Shown here piece after piece: positions 16,317 through 24,727 of a DNA stretch of 47,631 nucleotides; position 1 is the stretch's first letter; every line of letters begins with the position of its first letter. Position numbers and translations under genes: made by a program. The stretch comes from Flavobacteriales bacterium UBA1958. GTDB taxonomy: Bacteria > Bacteroidota > Bacteroidia > Flavobacteriales_D > Sanyastnellaceae. A model generated the notes under the pieces. It ran no database searches and had not been told where the DNA came from. It saw only the letters and a program-made list of their open reading frames with translations. The stretch is from positions 12,637 to 60,267 of the forward strand of contig DDEI01000003.1 of the NCBI GenBank assembly GCA_002336675.1, in the 5' to 3' direction.

Positions 16317-17384
16317 ATGGTACATAATTTCAGTGCAGGCCCTTGTATTCTTCCTGAGGAAGTGTTACAAAAAGCCTCGGAATCAGTAAAAGACTTTAAT
16401 GGAATAGGACTTTCTTTAATAGAGATAAGCCACAGAAGCAAGCCATTCATTGCAGTAATGGACAATGCTAGAAGCTTAGTGAAAGAGCTTTTAAATGTCC
16501 CTGATACTCACGAAGTACTTTTTCTTCAAGGAGGAGCTAGTCTAGGATTTTATACCGCAGCGTTTAATTTCCTGAAAGAAAACGGAAAAGGCGCCTACCA
16601 TGATAGCGGCACATGGAGTTCTAAAGCTATTAAAGAAGCGAAATTATTAGGACATGTAGATGTAGTAGCGTCTGGAAAAGAAAACGGATACTCTGAGCTA
16701 ATGTTAGATTATTCTATCCCTTCAGATGCTGACTTTTTTCATTTCACATCTAATAATACGATTTATGGAGCACAGTGGCAGACTATACCTACTTCGGAGT
16801 GCCCATTAATCTGTGACATGAGTAGTGATATATTTAGTAGAGAAATTAATGTGTCAGATTTTGCATTAATCTATGCAGGCGCTCAGAAGAACATGGGACC
16901 AGCAGGAACTGTTTTATACATCGTAGAAAAAGAACTTCTAGGAAAAACAGGGAGAAACATCCCTTCTTATTTAGACCTGTCGGTGCACATAGAAAAAGAC
17001 TCGATGTTCAACACACCTCCAGTTTTTGCTATTTATACATCTATGCTAATGCTCGAATGGTTAAAAAACTTAGGAGGAGTTAAAGCTATTGAGCTAATAA
17101 ATAATCAAAAAGCTGAGTTGCTTTATAACGAAATAGACGAAAATCCCCTATTTAAAGGATATGCTCATGTAAATAGCCGATCTAAAATGAATGTAACCTT
17201 CACATTAACAGATGCCTCATTTCAGGCTAAGTTTGATGAAATGTGGAGTGAAGCTAACATTAACGGAATTAAGGGACATAGGTCTGTAGGAGGATACAGA
17301 GCTTCGATTTATAACGCCCTTCCTCTTTCTAGTGTTCAAGCATTAGTTAACGTAATGAAAGAACTAGCCATAGTAACTGCATAA
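16317..17384 (+). CDS. serC: Phosphoserine aminotransferase
   Basis: The 355-residue enzyme converts 3-phosphohydroxypyruvate plus glutamate to 3-phosphoserine, the second step of serine synthesis. It begins directly with the family's NFSAGPCILPEEVL. It has the HRSKPF substrate loop (about 40), LFLQGGASLGF binding the PLP phosphate (about 70), the TSNNTIYGAQW motif (about 143), D168 in CDMSSD, and the PLP lysine in YAGAQKNMGPAG (about 188). A C-terminal GHRSVGGYRASIYNA carries phosphate-binding Arg residues. ATG 16317 lies two codons before the conserved start. serA follows after 8 bp, so the two successive pathway enzymes are co-transcribed, though in reverse order of action. Confidence 0.97.
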   Translation: MVHNFSAGPCILPEEVLQKASESVKDFNGIGLSLIEISHRSKPFIAVMDNARSLVKELLNVPDTHEVLFLQGGASLGFYTAAFNFLKENGKGAYHDSGTWSSKAIKEAKLLGHVDVVASGKENGYSELMLDYSIPSDADFFHFTSNNTIYGAQWQTIPTSECPLICDMSSDIFSREINVSDFALIYAGAQKNMGPAGTVLYIVEKELLGKTGRNIPSYLDLSVHIEKDSMFNTPPVFAIYTSMLMLEWLKNLGGVKAIELINNQKAELLYNEIDENPLFKGYAHVNSRSKMNVTFTLTDASFQAKFDEMWSEANINGIKGHRSVGGYRASIYNALPLSSVQALVNVMKELAIVTA

Positions 17385-17392
17385 AAAAACAC

Positions 17393-18355
17393 ATGAAAGT
17401 ATTAGCCAACGATGGAATAAGCGCTGCAGGAATAGCCAAGCTAGAAGCTGCAGGAATAGAAATTCACACAGAGTTCATCCCCCAAGATCAACTAATCTCG
17501 AAGATTAATGAAATAGGTTATGTCGGGATTTTAGTAAGAAGTGCCACCAAGGTTAGACAAGACATTATAGACGCTTGTCCCGACTTAAAATTTATCGGAA
17601 GAGGTGGAGTAGGCATGGATAATATCGATGTGCAGTATGGAAGAGATAAAGGCTTGGACGTATTTAATACCCCTGCTGCATCTAGCCAAAGTGTGGCCGA
17701 GTTGGTTATGGCTCACCTATACTCATTAGCAAGAAACACATTTGACAGCAATAGAGAAATGCCTGCTAAAGGAGCATCTGAATTTAAAGTTCTAAAAAAG
17801 AAGTATGCTAAAGGCACTGAAGTTAGAGGTAAAACACTGGGTATCATTGGTTTTGGGAGAATAGGGAAGTCAACTGCTACTTATGCGTTAGGAGCTGGAA
17901 TGAAAGTTTTAGCACATGACAGGAGCTCTTCAGACGGAGCAGTGCAATGGAACATAGAAGGCGCTGGAGTAGTGAATATTAACGTTCCTATGGTATCCTT
18001 TGACGAGATTATTTCTACCTCAGACTTCATCTCTATACATGTGCCAAAACAGGAAAATGGTTCTGCAGTAATCACCAAAAATGAAATCTCTCAAATGAAA
18101 GATAGTGTGTGTTTAATAAATGCAGCTAGAGGAGGTGTTATTAACGAACATGATTTAATTGAAGCTTTAAATACGGGCAAAGTAAAATTTGCTGCCCTAG
18201 ACGTATTTGAAAATGAGCCTACTCCTCGAGAAGATTTATTAAAACACGAGAAATTAGCTAGCACGCCTCATGTAGGAGCGGCTACATCTGAAGCGCAGGA
18301 CCGTATTGGAGTCGAACTAGCAGATCAAATTTTAAGTATATTACAGCCAGCTTAA
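17393..18355 (+). CDS. serA: D-3-phosphoglycerate dehydrogenase, short form
   Basis: The 320-residue protein is a D-isomer 2-hydroxyacid dehydrogenase that should oxidise 3-phosphoglycerate, the first step of serine synthesis. It has the NAD-binding motif GIIGFGRIGKS (about 149-159), the substrate loop V-R-S-A-T-K-V-R, GRGGVGMDNID, catalytic Arg in INAARGGVINE (about 244), a Glu near 273 and catalytic His in TPHVGAATSEAQ (about 291). It lacks the C-terminal ACT domain that mediates serine feedback in the long form. The 8-bp gap from serC and 10-bp gap to the DUF1015 gene indicate an operon. Other 2-hydroxyacid dehydrogenases are possible in principle, but the serC context settles it. Confidence 0.95.
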   Translation: MKVLANDGISAAGIAKLEAAGIEIHTEFIPQDQLISKINEIGYVGILVRSATKVRQDIIDACPDLKFIGRGGVGMDNIDVQYGRDKGLDVFNTPAASSQSVAELVMAHLYSLARNTFDSNREMPAKGASEFKVLKKKYAKGTEVRGKTLGIIGFGRIGKSTATYALGAGMKVLAHDRSSSDGAVQWNIEGAGVVNINVPMVSFDEIISTSDFISIHVPKQENGSAVITKNEISQMKDSVCLINAARGGVINEHDLIEALNTGKVKFAALDVFENEPTPREDLLKHEKLASTPHVGAATSEAQDRIGVELADQILSILQPA

Positions 18356-18365
18356 CTGCAAATTC

Positions 18366-19595
18366 ATGGCTAAAATAAAACCTTTTAAAGCCGTAAGACC
18401 AGTAAATGATAAGGTACATTTAGTAGCTTCTAGGTCTTATTTGTCCTACAGTAAGGAGAAGTTAAGAGAGAAACTTGACTCCAACCCTTTCACCTTTATT
18501 CACATCATTAATCCTGATTATAATGAAGAGATAAAGGCTGATGGAGGTACTAAAGGAATGTTCTCCAAAGTTAAAAGCAAATATGCAGAATTCTTAGACA
18601 GGAAGGTATTCATAAAGGATAATGAGGATAGCATTTACATCTACACTCAAACCACTCCCACAAATTCATACACAGGAATTATCGCCAGTGTTTCTGTTCA
18701 GGAGTATCAGGATAAAAGCATAAAAATTCATGAAGCTACTATCCGTAATAGAGAAAAGCTATTTACTGAATATTTAGACGCTGTGGATTTTAATGCTGAG
18801 CCTGTTCTCCTCTCCTATTCTAAAAATGAAGAGACCGCAGAGTTAATCAAAAAAGCCAAAACAGCTTCACCTGTTTATGACTTTACTACCACTGATTCAA
18901 TAAGACATTCCCTTTGGATACTATCCACAGAAGAGGATATTATAAATTTCCAAAAAAGTTTCGAAAAAGTAGAAGCTCTATACATAGCAGATGGACATCA
19001 TAGGTCTGCTAGTTCTGTTAACTTATCGAAGAATAGAAATAACACTAATCCTGACGCAAACAGCAACTGGTTTATGGCTATGCTTGCTCAAGAAGATGAA
19101 ATGGAAATCTTTGGTTTCCATAGAATGATTCGAGGGTTTGACAAAACCGAAACCGACAAAATCATCAATGACATAAACGCCAAATTCGATTTATCTCACA
19201 TTTCTGGAGATCCTTTTTCGCCCAAAGATGGAGAAGTACACATGTATTATTTCGGAACTGGCTGGACTAAGTTTAAACTAAAATCTTTAGACTCTAATTC
19301 CCCTAAAGACAGTATAGATACTGAAAAATTATCGCAGCAAATTCTTGATCCGATTATGGGAATTACTGACCTGAAAAATGACAAGAGGGTCAAGTTTATT
19401 CCTGCTAAAAACGACTTAAACGAGCTAACCAATTCAATAGATAATGGAAATGATATCCTTTTTCTACTGGCACCAGTTACATTTAAAGAATTGAGAACTG
19501 TAGCAGATGCAGATGAATACATGCCTCCGAAAAGCACATATATAGAACCTAAATTAAGAAGTGGACTAACCATATTCGACATCTCTGATGAGTGA
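18366..19595 (+). CDS. DUF1015 family protein
   Basis: The 409-residue protein matches DUF1015 along its whole length. It opens with I-K-P-F-K-A-V-R-P, has SRSYLSYSKEKLREKL (about 24-39), and carries the conserved YIADGHHRSAS (about 212), then FMAMLAQEDEMEIFGFHRMI. The DGHHR motif suggests a catalytic or metal-binding site, but no reaction is established for the family. It is a soluble protein with no signal peptide. It sits 10 bp after serA and overlaps yggS by 8 bp. DUF1015 genes are often found with serA/serC, which implies a link to serine or amino-acid/PLP metabolism; that is inference from context. Confidence 0.92.
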   Translation: MAKIKPFKAVRPVNDKVHLVASRSYLSYSKEKLREKLDSNPFTFIHIINPDYNEEIKADGGTKGMFSKVKSKYAEFLDRKVFIKDNEDSIYIYTQTTPTNSYTGIIASVSVQEYQDKSIKIHEATIRNREKLFTEYLDAVDFNAEPVLLSYSKNEETAELIKKAKTASPVYDFTTTDSIRHSLWILSTEEDIINFQKSFEKVEALYIADGHHRSASSVNLSKNRNNTNPDANSNWFMAMLAQEDEMEIFGFHRMIRGFDKTETDKIINDINAKFDLSHISGDPFSPKDGEVHMYYFGTGWTKFKLKSLDSNSPKDSIDTEKLSQQILDPIMGITDLKNDKRVKFIPAKNDLNELTNSIDNGNDILFLLAPVTFKELRTVADADEYMPPKSTYIEPKLRSGLTIFDISDE

Positions 19596-20253
19596 TATAA
19601 AAAAGGATCTTTCTAGAATTATAGAATCCATCCCAAATAATGTTCTTTTAGTAGCTGTTTCAAAAACCAAACCGCTCTCCTTATTAAAGGAAGTTTATGA
19701 TGCTGGACAGAGACATTTTGGGGAAAACAAAGCTCAAGAAATTCTTCAGAAATGTCTCAGCTTACCTGAAGATATAAAATGGCACTTCATTGGACATTTG
19801 CAAAGCAAAAAGGTTAAACAAATCATTCGTTACACCCATCTAATTCATTCAGTAGATAGTTTAAAGTTAATCGCTGAAATTGACAAAAGAGCCCAAGCTA
19901 TAGGTAAAACTCAAGATATCCTAATTCAAGTTCATATAGCTAAAGAAGAGTCTAAATTCGGAATCCCGGTAGAAAAATTATCTTCATTCATAGCGAGTAC
20001 AATGGACGATTTTCCAAACACAAGAATAACTGGCCTCATGGGAATGGCTACTTTCACAGACAATGAAGTTGTAGTCTCTAAAGAATTTGCAAGGCTTAAA
20101 AAGGCCTTTAATCTCATTAAGACTTCTTACTTTAATAGTGACTCGTCTTTTTCAGAAATATCTATGGGTATGAGTGGTGATTACAAGATAGCTATAGAAG
20201 AGGGAAGCACGATGATAAGAGTCGGAAGCAGTATTTTCGGTAGTAGAAGCTAA
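19588..20253 (+). CDS. yggS: PLP homeostasis protein, YggS/PROSC family
   Basis: The 221-residue protein is a single-domain alanine-racemase-like TIM barrel. The PLP lysine is in VAVSKTKPLS (about 26), followed by FGENKAQE (about 47), WHFIGHLQSKKVK (about 68), the phosphate-binding SMGMSGDYKIAIEEGSTMIR region and a terminal G-x-x-I-F-G. YggS binds PLP without a known reaction and maintains B6 and amino-acid balance. Its ATG overlaps the end of the DUF1015 gene by 8 bp, so translation is probably coupled. It follows a PLP enzyme (SerC) in the same operon. Confidence 0.94.
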   Translation: MSDIKKDLSRIIESIPNNVLLVAVSKTKPLSLLKEVYDAGQRHFGENKAQEILQKCLSLPEDIKWHFIGHLQSKKVKQIIRYTHLIHSVDSLKLIAEIDKRAQAIGKTQDILIQVHIAKEESKFGIPVEKLSSFIASTMDDFPNTRITGLMGMATFTDNEVVVSKEFARLKKAFNLIKTSYFNSDSSFSEISMGMSGDYKIAIEEGSTMIRVGSSIFGSRS

Positions 20254-20327
20254 ATCTAAGTCTCCAATAATAATCTTTGAAGAATTTTCTCAGAAGAGAC
20301 AAAATGTATACCTTTAAATAAAAAAAC

Positions 20328-21086
20328 ATGAAGAATATTTTACTTTTTTTACTGCTAATTCCTTTCTCGGCTTCTAGCCAACAGTTTTCATTGGAAGGAC
20401 TGGGGAATCAATCAGGAGTATTGCCCATAGACGGCACTACAGATGAACTAATTGGTTACATTGATTTCACTAACTCCACCACATTTAGCGGGACAGTTTT
20501 CGTAAGGTGGACCGTAGAAAGTCAAGAGCCTTCTTCCATGGATTATAAATATTGCTGGAACTTATGTTACCCATACGGTACTACAAATGGGACTCAAGGT
20601 TTGGATGTGATGCCAGGTCAATTTATTGAGCATGGTTTGAGTGAGGATTTTAGTCAGCAAGGATTTGCTGGATACTATAGATCTAATGAAGAAGGAGGAA
20701 CTGTAATTAGACATTCTTTTTATGACCAATCGGAAAGCTTCACTAATTATGAAGATATAGGTTACTGTTTTGGCGCGACATCTACAGATGATTGTGAGTT
20801 ATGGAATTCTATAGAACAAAATGTAGCTGGAAAAGTGAACTTTATTAGTAAGCCTTATCCCAATCCTTCAGAAAGTGAGATTAGAATAGATTACTTACTT
20901 AAGAACTTTACTAATGCTGAGTTCTCTATATTGAGCTCAACGGGGAATGTTGTAATGACAGAAACACTTGATCGATCTGCAGGAACTATTTTTGTTAACT
21001 GTTCTGAGCTTGCCAGTGGTATTTACTTAATTGACATTAGGAATAATGGTGCGTCTGTTGGTACACAAAGACTTATAGTTAACTAG
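20328..21086 (+). CDS. Secreted protein with T9SS type A sorting domain
   Basis: This 252-residue protein has a signal peptide (MKNILLFLLLIPFSASSQ). A Bacteroidetes-type N-terminal domain of about 145 residues contains paired cysteines (YCWNLCYPYG, GYCFGATSTDDCELW). The C-terminal 75 residues are a type IX secretion sorting domain: YPNPSESEIRIDY, FSILSSTGNVVM, then LASGIYLIDI and ending QRLIVN. Type A domains route cargo through the T9SS to the cell surface or medium. The function of the N-terminal domain is unknown; no catalytic motif is visible. It is monocistronic, followed by a strong terminator. A candidate -7 box TACCTTTA lies at 20309-20316, 12 bp before the ATG. Confidence 0.9.
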   Translation: MKNILLFLLLIPFSASSQQFSLEGLGNQSGVLPIDGTTDELIGYIDFTNSTTFSGTVFVRWTVESQEPSSMDYKYCWNLCYPYGTTNGTQGLDVMPGQFIEHGLSEDFSQQGFAGYYRSNEEGGTVIRHSFYDQSESFTNYEDIGYCFGATSTDDCELWNSIEQNVAGKVNFISKPYPNPSESEIRIDYLLKNFTNAEFSILSSTGNVVMTETLDRSAGTIFVNCSELASGIYLIDIRNNGASVGTQRLIVN

Positions 21087-21145
21087 TAAAAATATCCTTA
21101 ATTGTCTTAATTTACAAAAATGGATAATTATGAACAAGAGATTTT

Positions 21146-21188
21146 AAAGCTCAATCAAATATGTTGTATTTGATTGAGCTTTTTTTTG
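21146..21188 (+). terminator. Strong Rho-independent terminator after T9SS cargo gene
   Basis: A perfect 16-bp stem (21146-21161 with 21167-21182) around a 5-base loop, followed by a T-run to 21187. It is the longest perfect terminator stem in the window. Confidence 0.93.
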
Positions 21189-21235
21189 TTCTGAAACAAT
21201 TTAGGAAAAGTTATTTTCTACTTTTACGAAGCTAA

Positions 21236-21472
21236 ATGAGTAAGACATTTCATATAGGAACCGTATTGGCCATGGTTGTTTTTGGCATCAGCCTTTTCAT
21301 GATGAAAAGAGTAAATCTGCGTGCTACGCAACTAGGGAAAAACTCTATGGCCGTGACTATGGATAATAAGCATTGGGTTTATGCATGCATTTGCACTGCC
21401 ATTTTCATCGTATTTTATTTATTGGTAGCGCGTGAATTTAAAGACATAGAAAAAGAGCATGACCAAGAATAG
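21236..21472 (+). CDS. Small two-helix membrane protein of unknown function
   Basis: This 78-residue protein has two hydrophobic helices (about 6-22 and 48-63) joined by a basic loop (VNLRATQLGKNS), and a charged C-terminal tail (FKDIEKEHDQE). I do not recognise the family. It has its own upstream region after the terminator; a -7-like TACTTTTA at 21219-21226 would give a very short leader. The gene ends 2 bp from the stop of priA on the other strand. Its clean ATG, start context and protein-like composition support it as real. Confidence 0.7.
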   Translation: MSKTFHIGTVLAMVVFGISLFMMKRVNLRATQLGKNSMAVTMDNKHWVYACICTAIFIVFYLLVAREFKDIEKEHDQE

Positions 21473-21474
21473 AT

Positions 21475-23943
21475 TTAAGCTGGATCTACGTCTATTTTAA
21501 TTCTAAAAGAAGACTTACCTCTATCAGACTTAAACCTATCTAAAATTTTAGTCAGTTCCGCTTTTACTGCCGCGGGAGAATGTTCTCTGTCAAATTTTAT
21601 AAGAATATTCTTCAAATACATATTCTGAATTCTTATCACAGCAGGAAACTCAGGACCAAGGACCATTTCTCTAAAAATACCTTTTAAATCATAAACCAAC
21701 TCCTTAGAAAGGCTATTCACTTCCTCTATTTTTTTATGTCTAACTGTCAGTCTTATTAGTCTCGAAAAAGGAGGATAACTATACTTTCTTCTCTCTAGTA
21801 ATTCTGTATTGTAGAATCCTAAGAAATCATGCTTAATGACGCTCTGTATAATTCTATGATCAGGATAATACGTTTGGATCAATACTTTTCCTTCCTTTTC
21901 CCTTCTTCCTGCCCTACCCGCTACCTGAGTCATTAACTGAAATGAACGTTCAAAAGCCCTGAAATCAGGAAACCTAAGCATCTGGTCAGCCTGTACAACG
22001 CCAACTAAACCAACATTTTTAAAATCGAGTCCTTTACTTACCATTTGGGTTCCGACTAAGATATCGGTATACCCTGTTTCTAAATCCTCAATGATCGTCT
22101 CATAACTATTTTTAGTCCTGGTAGTGTCAAAATCCATTCTCTGAACTTGAGCCTCAGGAAACTCATCACCCAAGTTCTCTTCTAACTTCTGAGTCCCGAA
22201 CCCAACCATTTTATAAGTGTTACTGCTGCAGACATCGCACTCCTGAGGGGCTGGAGAAAGTTGATACCCACAGTAATGACACTTTAATGAGTTTATAGGC
22301 TTATGATAGGTTAGACTAACATCACATCTCACGCACTGTGGCACGTTTCCGCAAGTAACACACTGCCATACAGGAGAATATCCCCTTCTATTTTGAAATA
22401 AAATGACTTGCTCTCCCTTTTTCAATGTTTTAGACATTTCATCAAGTAGAACTGAAGAGAATTCCTCTTTTATGGTTTTATTTTTAATTTCATTTCTTAA
22501 GTCTACTGTAGATATTTTCGGAAGCGAAACCTTACCAAACCGCTCATTCAACTCCACCAAACCATACTTGCCAGATTGAGCGTTATAGTAGCTTTCTATG
22601 GAAGGTGTGGCACTCCCTAGAATTGTTTTAGCCTTATAAATGTGAGCCAGCACTAAAGATAAATCTCGAGCATTATACCTAGGCGCAGGATCATACTGCT
22701 TAAAGGAGGCGTCATGTTCCTCGTCTACTATTATTAGGCCAAGTCTTTTAAGTGGTAAAAAAAGTGCTGATCGCGCACCTATGAAAATTTTAAAACGTTC
22801 TCCAGATGACTTTAAAGAATCATTCCAAACTTCAGAACGTTGTCCTTGATTGAATTTAGAATGAAATACTCCAACAATATCACCAAACCTTTTTCTTAAT
22901 CTGCCAATGAGCTGAGTAGTAAGAGCTATTTCAGGAACCAAGAAAAGTACTGTTCTGTTTTGTGAAATCTGCTCTTCTATTAACTCGCAGTATACCTCAG
23001 TTTTACCTGAAGATGTTACTCCATGTAAAAGACAGGTGTCTTTTTCTTCAAAAACCGACCTAATACTTTTTAAAGCAACAGACTGAGCCTCACTTAAAAT
23101 AGCTCTTACCTTCTTATTGCCTTGTGCACCTATTCTGGAGATTTCTTTTTTAGTAACGCGTAAAATGTTTTTTTCTCTTAGAGCATTAAGAGTAGAGTCT
23201 GAAATTCCTGAATATTCCAAAAGGTCTTTTTTTGTAACTAAGCCCTTTTTATCGTCCTGCATTTTAAGAAAGGTCATAAATAACTCTAACTGCTTAAAAG
23301 CTCTGCGTTGCAAATCATCTAATATTTCCATTCTATTAGAATCTAAAACAGAATAATCAGTGAACTCTACATAACTTTTTAACTTAGGCTTAACCCTCTC
23401 TTTAAGTTCTTCCAAAGTTACTATGAGACCTTTTTTCACTAGCCCATTTATAACAGGCATTACAGTCTTTATATCTAATATCGTACTTATGTCTTTTAGG
23501 TATAAAGATTCAGTGGCCTCTAGCGCCTCTAAAATCTTCACTTCTTTAGTATTCAAACCAACGCAGTCAGGTCTATCAGAAGAGGCCAATACAATTTGAG
23601 TTTCACTCGCTAGTTTGAAACTGCCAGGTAAAGCTGCATTCATCACCTCCCCTATTGAACACATATAATACGTACTAATCCAAGACCAAAATTTTAGTTG
23701 ACCTTGAGTCACTATAGGCTCCTCATCAAGCAGATAATCGATATACTTCACTTGATAATCCAAAGGAGCTGTCTCATGAATAGCAGAAATGAGCGCAGTA
23801 TACAGTTTTGTTCTGCCTATTTGAACAATTACTCGCTGTCCAACTAAAACTAAATCATTCCATTCATTTGGAACCCTATAAGTTAACTCTCCCTTTAAAC
23901 TCAAAGGAACTATGACTTGAACAAATTTGGTTACTCTCTCCAT
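21475..23943 (-). CDS. priA: Primosomal protein N' (replication restart helicase PriA)
   Basis: The 822-residue protein is a full-length PriA. It has an N-terminal 3'-end-binding domain and a winged-helix region. The superfamily 2 helicase core carries Walker A GVTSSGKTEVYCEL (about 310), Walker B IIVDEEHDAS (about 404) and GSATPSIES. Eight cysteines of the two zinc sites are in WQCVTC, CVRC, CHYC and CDVC (about 526-567). The C-terminal helicase lobe has VGTQMVSKGLDF and QVAGRAGR. It reloads the replisome at stalled forks. The gene is monocistronic and converges on the small membrane protein gene, with stops 2 bp apart and no terminator seen. Confidence 0.96.
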   Translation of the reverse strand: MERVTKFVQVIVPLSLKGELTYRVPNEWNDLVLVGQRVIVQIGRTKLYTALISAIHETAPLDYQVKYIDYLLDEEPIVTQGQLKFWSWISTYYMCSIGEVMNAALPGSFKLASETQIVLASSDRPDCVGLNTKEVKILEALEATESLYLKDISTILDIKTVMPVINGLVKKGLIVTLEELKERVKPKLKSYVEFTDYSVLDSNRMEILDDLQRRAFKQLELFMTFLKMQDDKKGLVTKKDLLEYSGISDSTLNALREKNILRVTKKEISRIGAQGNKKVRAILSEAQSVALKSIRSVFEEKDTCLLHGVTSSGKTEVYCELIEEQISQNRTVLFLVPEIALTTQLIGRLRKRFGDIVGVFHSKFNQGQRSEVWNDSLKSSGERFKIFIGARSALFLPLKRLGLIIVDEEHDASFKQYDPAPRYNARDLSLVLAHIYKAKTILGSATPSIESYYNAQSGKYGLVELNERFGKVSLPKISTVDLRNEIKNKTIKEEFSSVLLDEMSKTLKKGEQVILFQNRRGYSPVWQCVTCGNVPQCVRCDVSLTYHKPINSLKCHYCGYQLSPAPQECDVCSSNTYKMVGFGTQKLEENLGDEFPEAQVQRMDFDTTRTKNSYETIIEDLETGYTDILVGTQMVSKGLDFKNVGLVGVVQADQMLRFPDFRAFERSFQLMTQVAGRAGRREKEGKVLIQTYYPDHRIIQSVIKHDFLGFYNTELLERRKYSYPPFSRLIRLTVRHKKIEEVNSLSKELVYDLKGIFREMVLGPEFPAVIRIQNMYLKNILIKFDREHSPAAVKAELTKILDRFKSDRGKSSFRIKIDVDPA

Positions 23944-24166
23944 CCTCTACAAAAGAAGCGAATAAAAGCTTTAGATAAAAAGAATTGTATAACATATAAT
24001 CTGCCTCGAACCTTCTAACTGGTCAATCTCAAAAAAATGAAACTTATCATAGCAGTTACAAAAAATTCAGCTAATATTATAAGAAATAACAGAGGTTAAT
24101 TGATAACGATGAATCTTTAATCTAAATGATTAATTATTTAGGCGCCTAGTTACAGAAAGGCCACAG

Positions 24167-24193
24167 TTGTTAAAATTATACGTTGTTACTTTG
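24167..24193 (+). promoter_or_regulatory. Possible promoter of bcp
   Basis: TTG (24167-24169) and TTACTTTG (24186-24193) are spaced by 16 bp, close to but not fully the Bacteroidetes consensus. The box ends 13 bp before the ATG. The rest of the 263-bp gap to priA holds only a 20-codon frame (from ATG 24037) with no support. Confidence 0.35.
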
Positions 24194-24206
24194 AGCAAAA
24201 TGAAAC

Positions 24207-24662
24207 ATGAAACATTTAAAAATTGGAGATTCTGCTCCTGAATTTAAGGTCAAGAATCAATCCGACAGAATGGTTGAGCTAAATCAATTCAAAGGAAAAA
24301 AACTAGTCATTTACTTTTACCCAAAAGATAATACGCCTGGATGCACCTCGCAGGCATGTAGTTTAAGAGACAATTATACCGAGTTTACTGACAAAGGGTA
24401 TGAAATTTTAGGAGTAAGTGCTGACAGCGTTGCAAAACACGAGAAATTTATTGCAAAGCAAAATCTGCCTTTCGATTTACTAGCTGATGAAGACAAGACG
24501 ATGCTTAATGCTTATGGTGTTTGGGGACTTAAAAAATTCATGGGAAAAGAATATGACGGTATTCATAGAACTACATTTGTCATAGACGAAAACCAAATTA
24601 TAACCAACATTATAGAGAAAGTAAAAACGAAAGAACACGCAAAACAGATACTAGATGTGTAG
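24207..24662 (+). CDS. bcp: Thioredoxin-dependent thiol peroxidase (Bcp/PrxQ)
   Basis: This 151-residue peroxiredoxin reduces hydrogen peroxide and organic hydroperoxides using thioredoxin. The family motif is YPKDNTPGCTSQACSLRD, giving a peroxidatic C46 and resolving C51, the intramolecular helix arrangement of the Bcp/PrxQ class. G-V-S-x-D-S-x-x-x-H-x-x-F and HRTTFVID are also typical. The protein is cytoplasmic and full length. recA follows on the same strand after 65 bp, with a separate AT-rich leader, so co-transcription is possible but not certain. Confidence 0.95.
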   Translation: MKHLKIGDSAPEFKVKNQSDRMVELNQFKGKKLVIYFYPKDNTPGCTSQACSLRDNYTEFTDKGYEILGVSADSVAKHEKFIAKQNLPFDLLADEDKTMLNAYGVWGLKKFMGKEYDGIHRTTFVIDENQIITNIIEKVKTKEHAKQILDV

Positions 24663-24727
24663 GGTTTTTTATAACTACTCAAATAGATTACGTTCTATAA
24701 ATTATACCTTAGCAAAAAATTAAAAAC

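Noticed and set aside
24037..24099. 20-codon frame starting MKLIIAVTKNS between priA and bcp
   Set aside because: Too short, no promoter or conservation evidence available.
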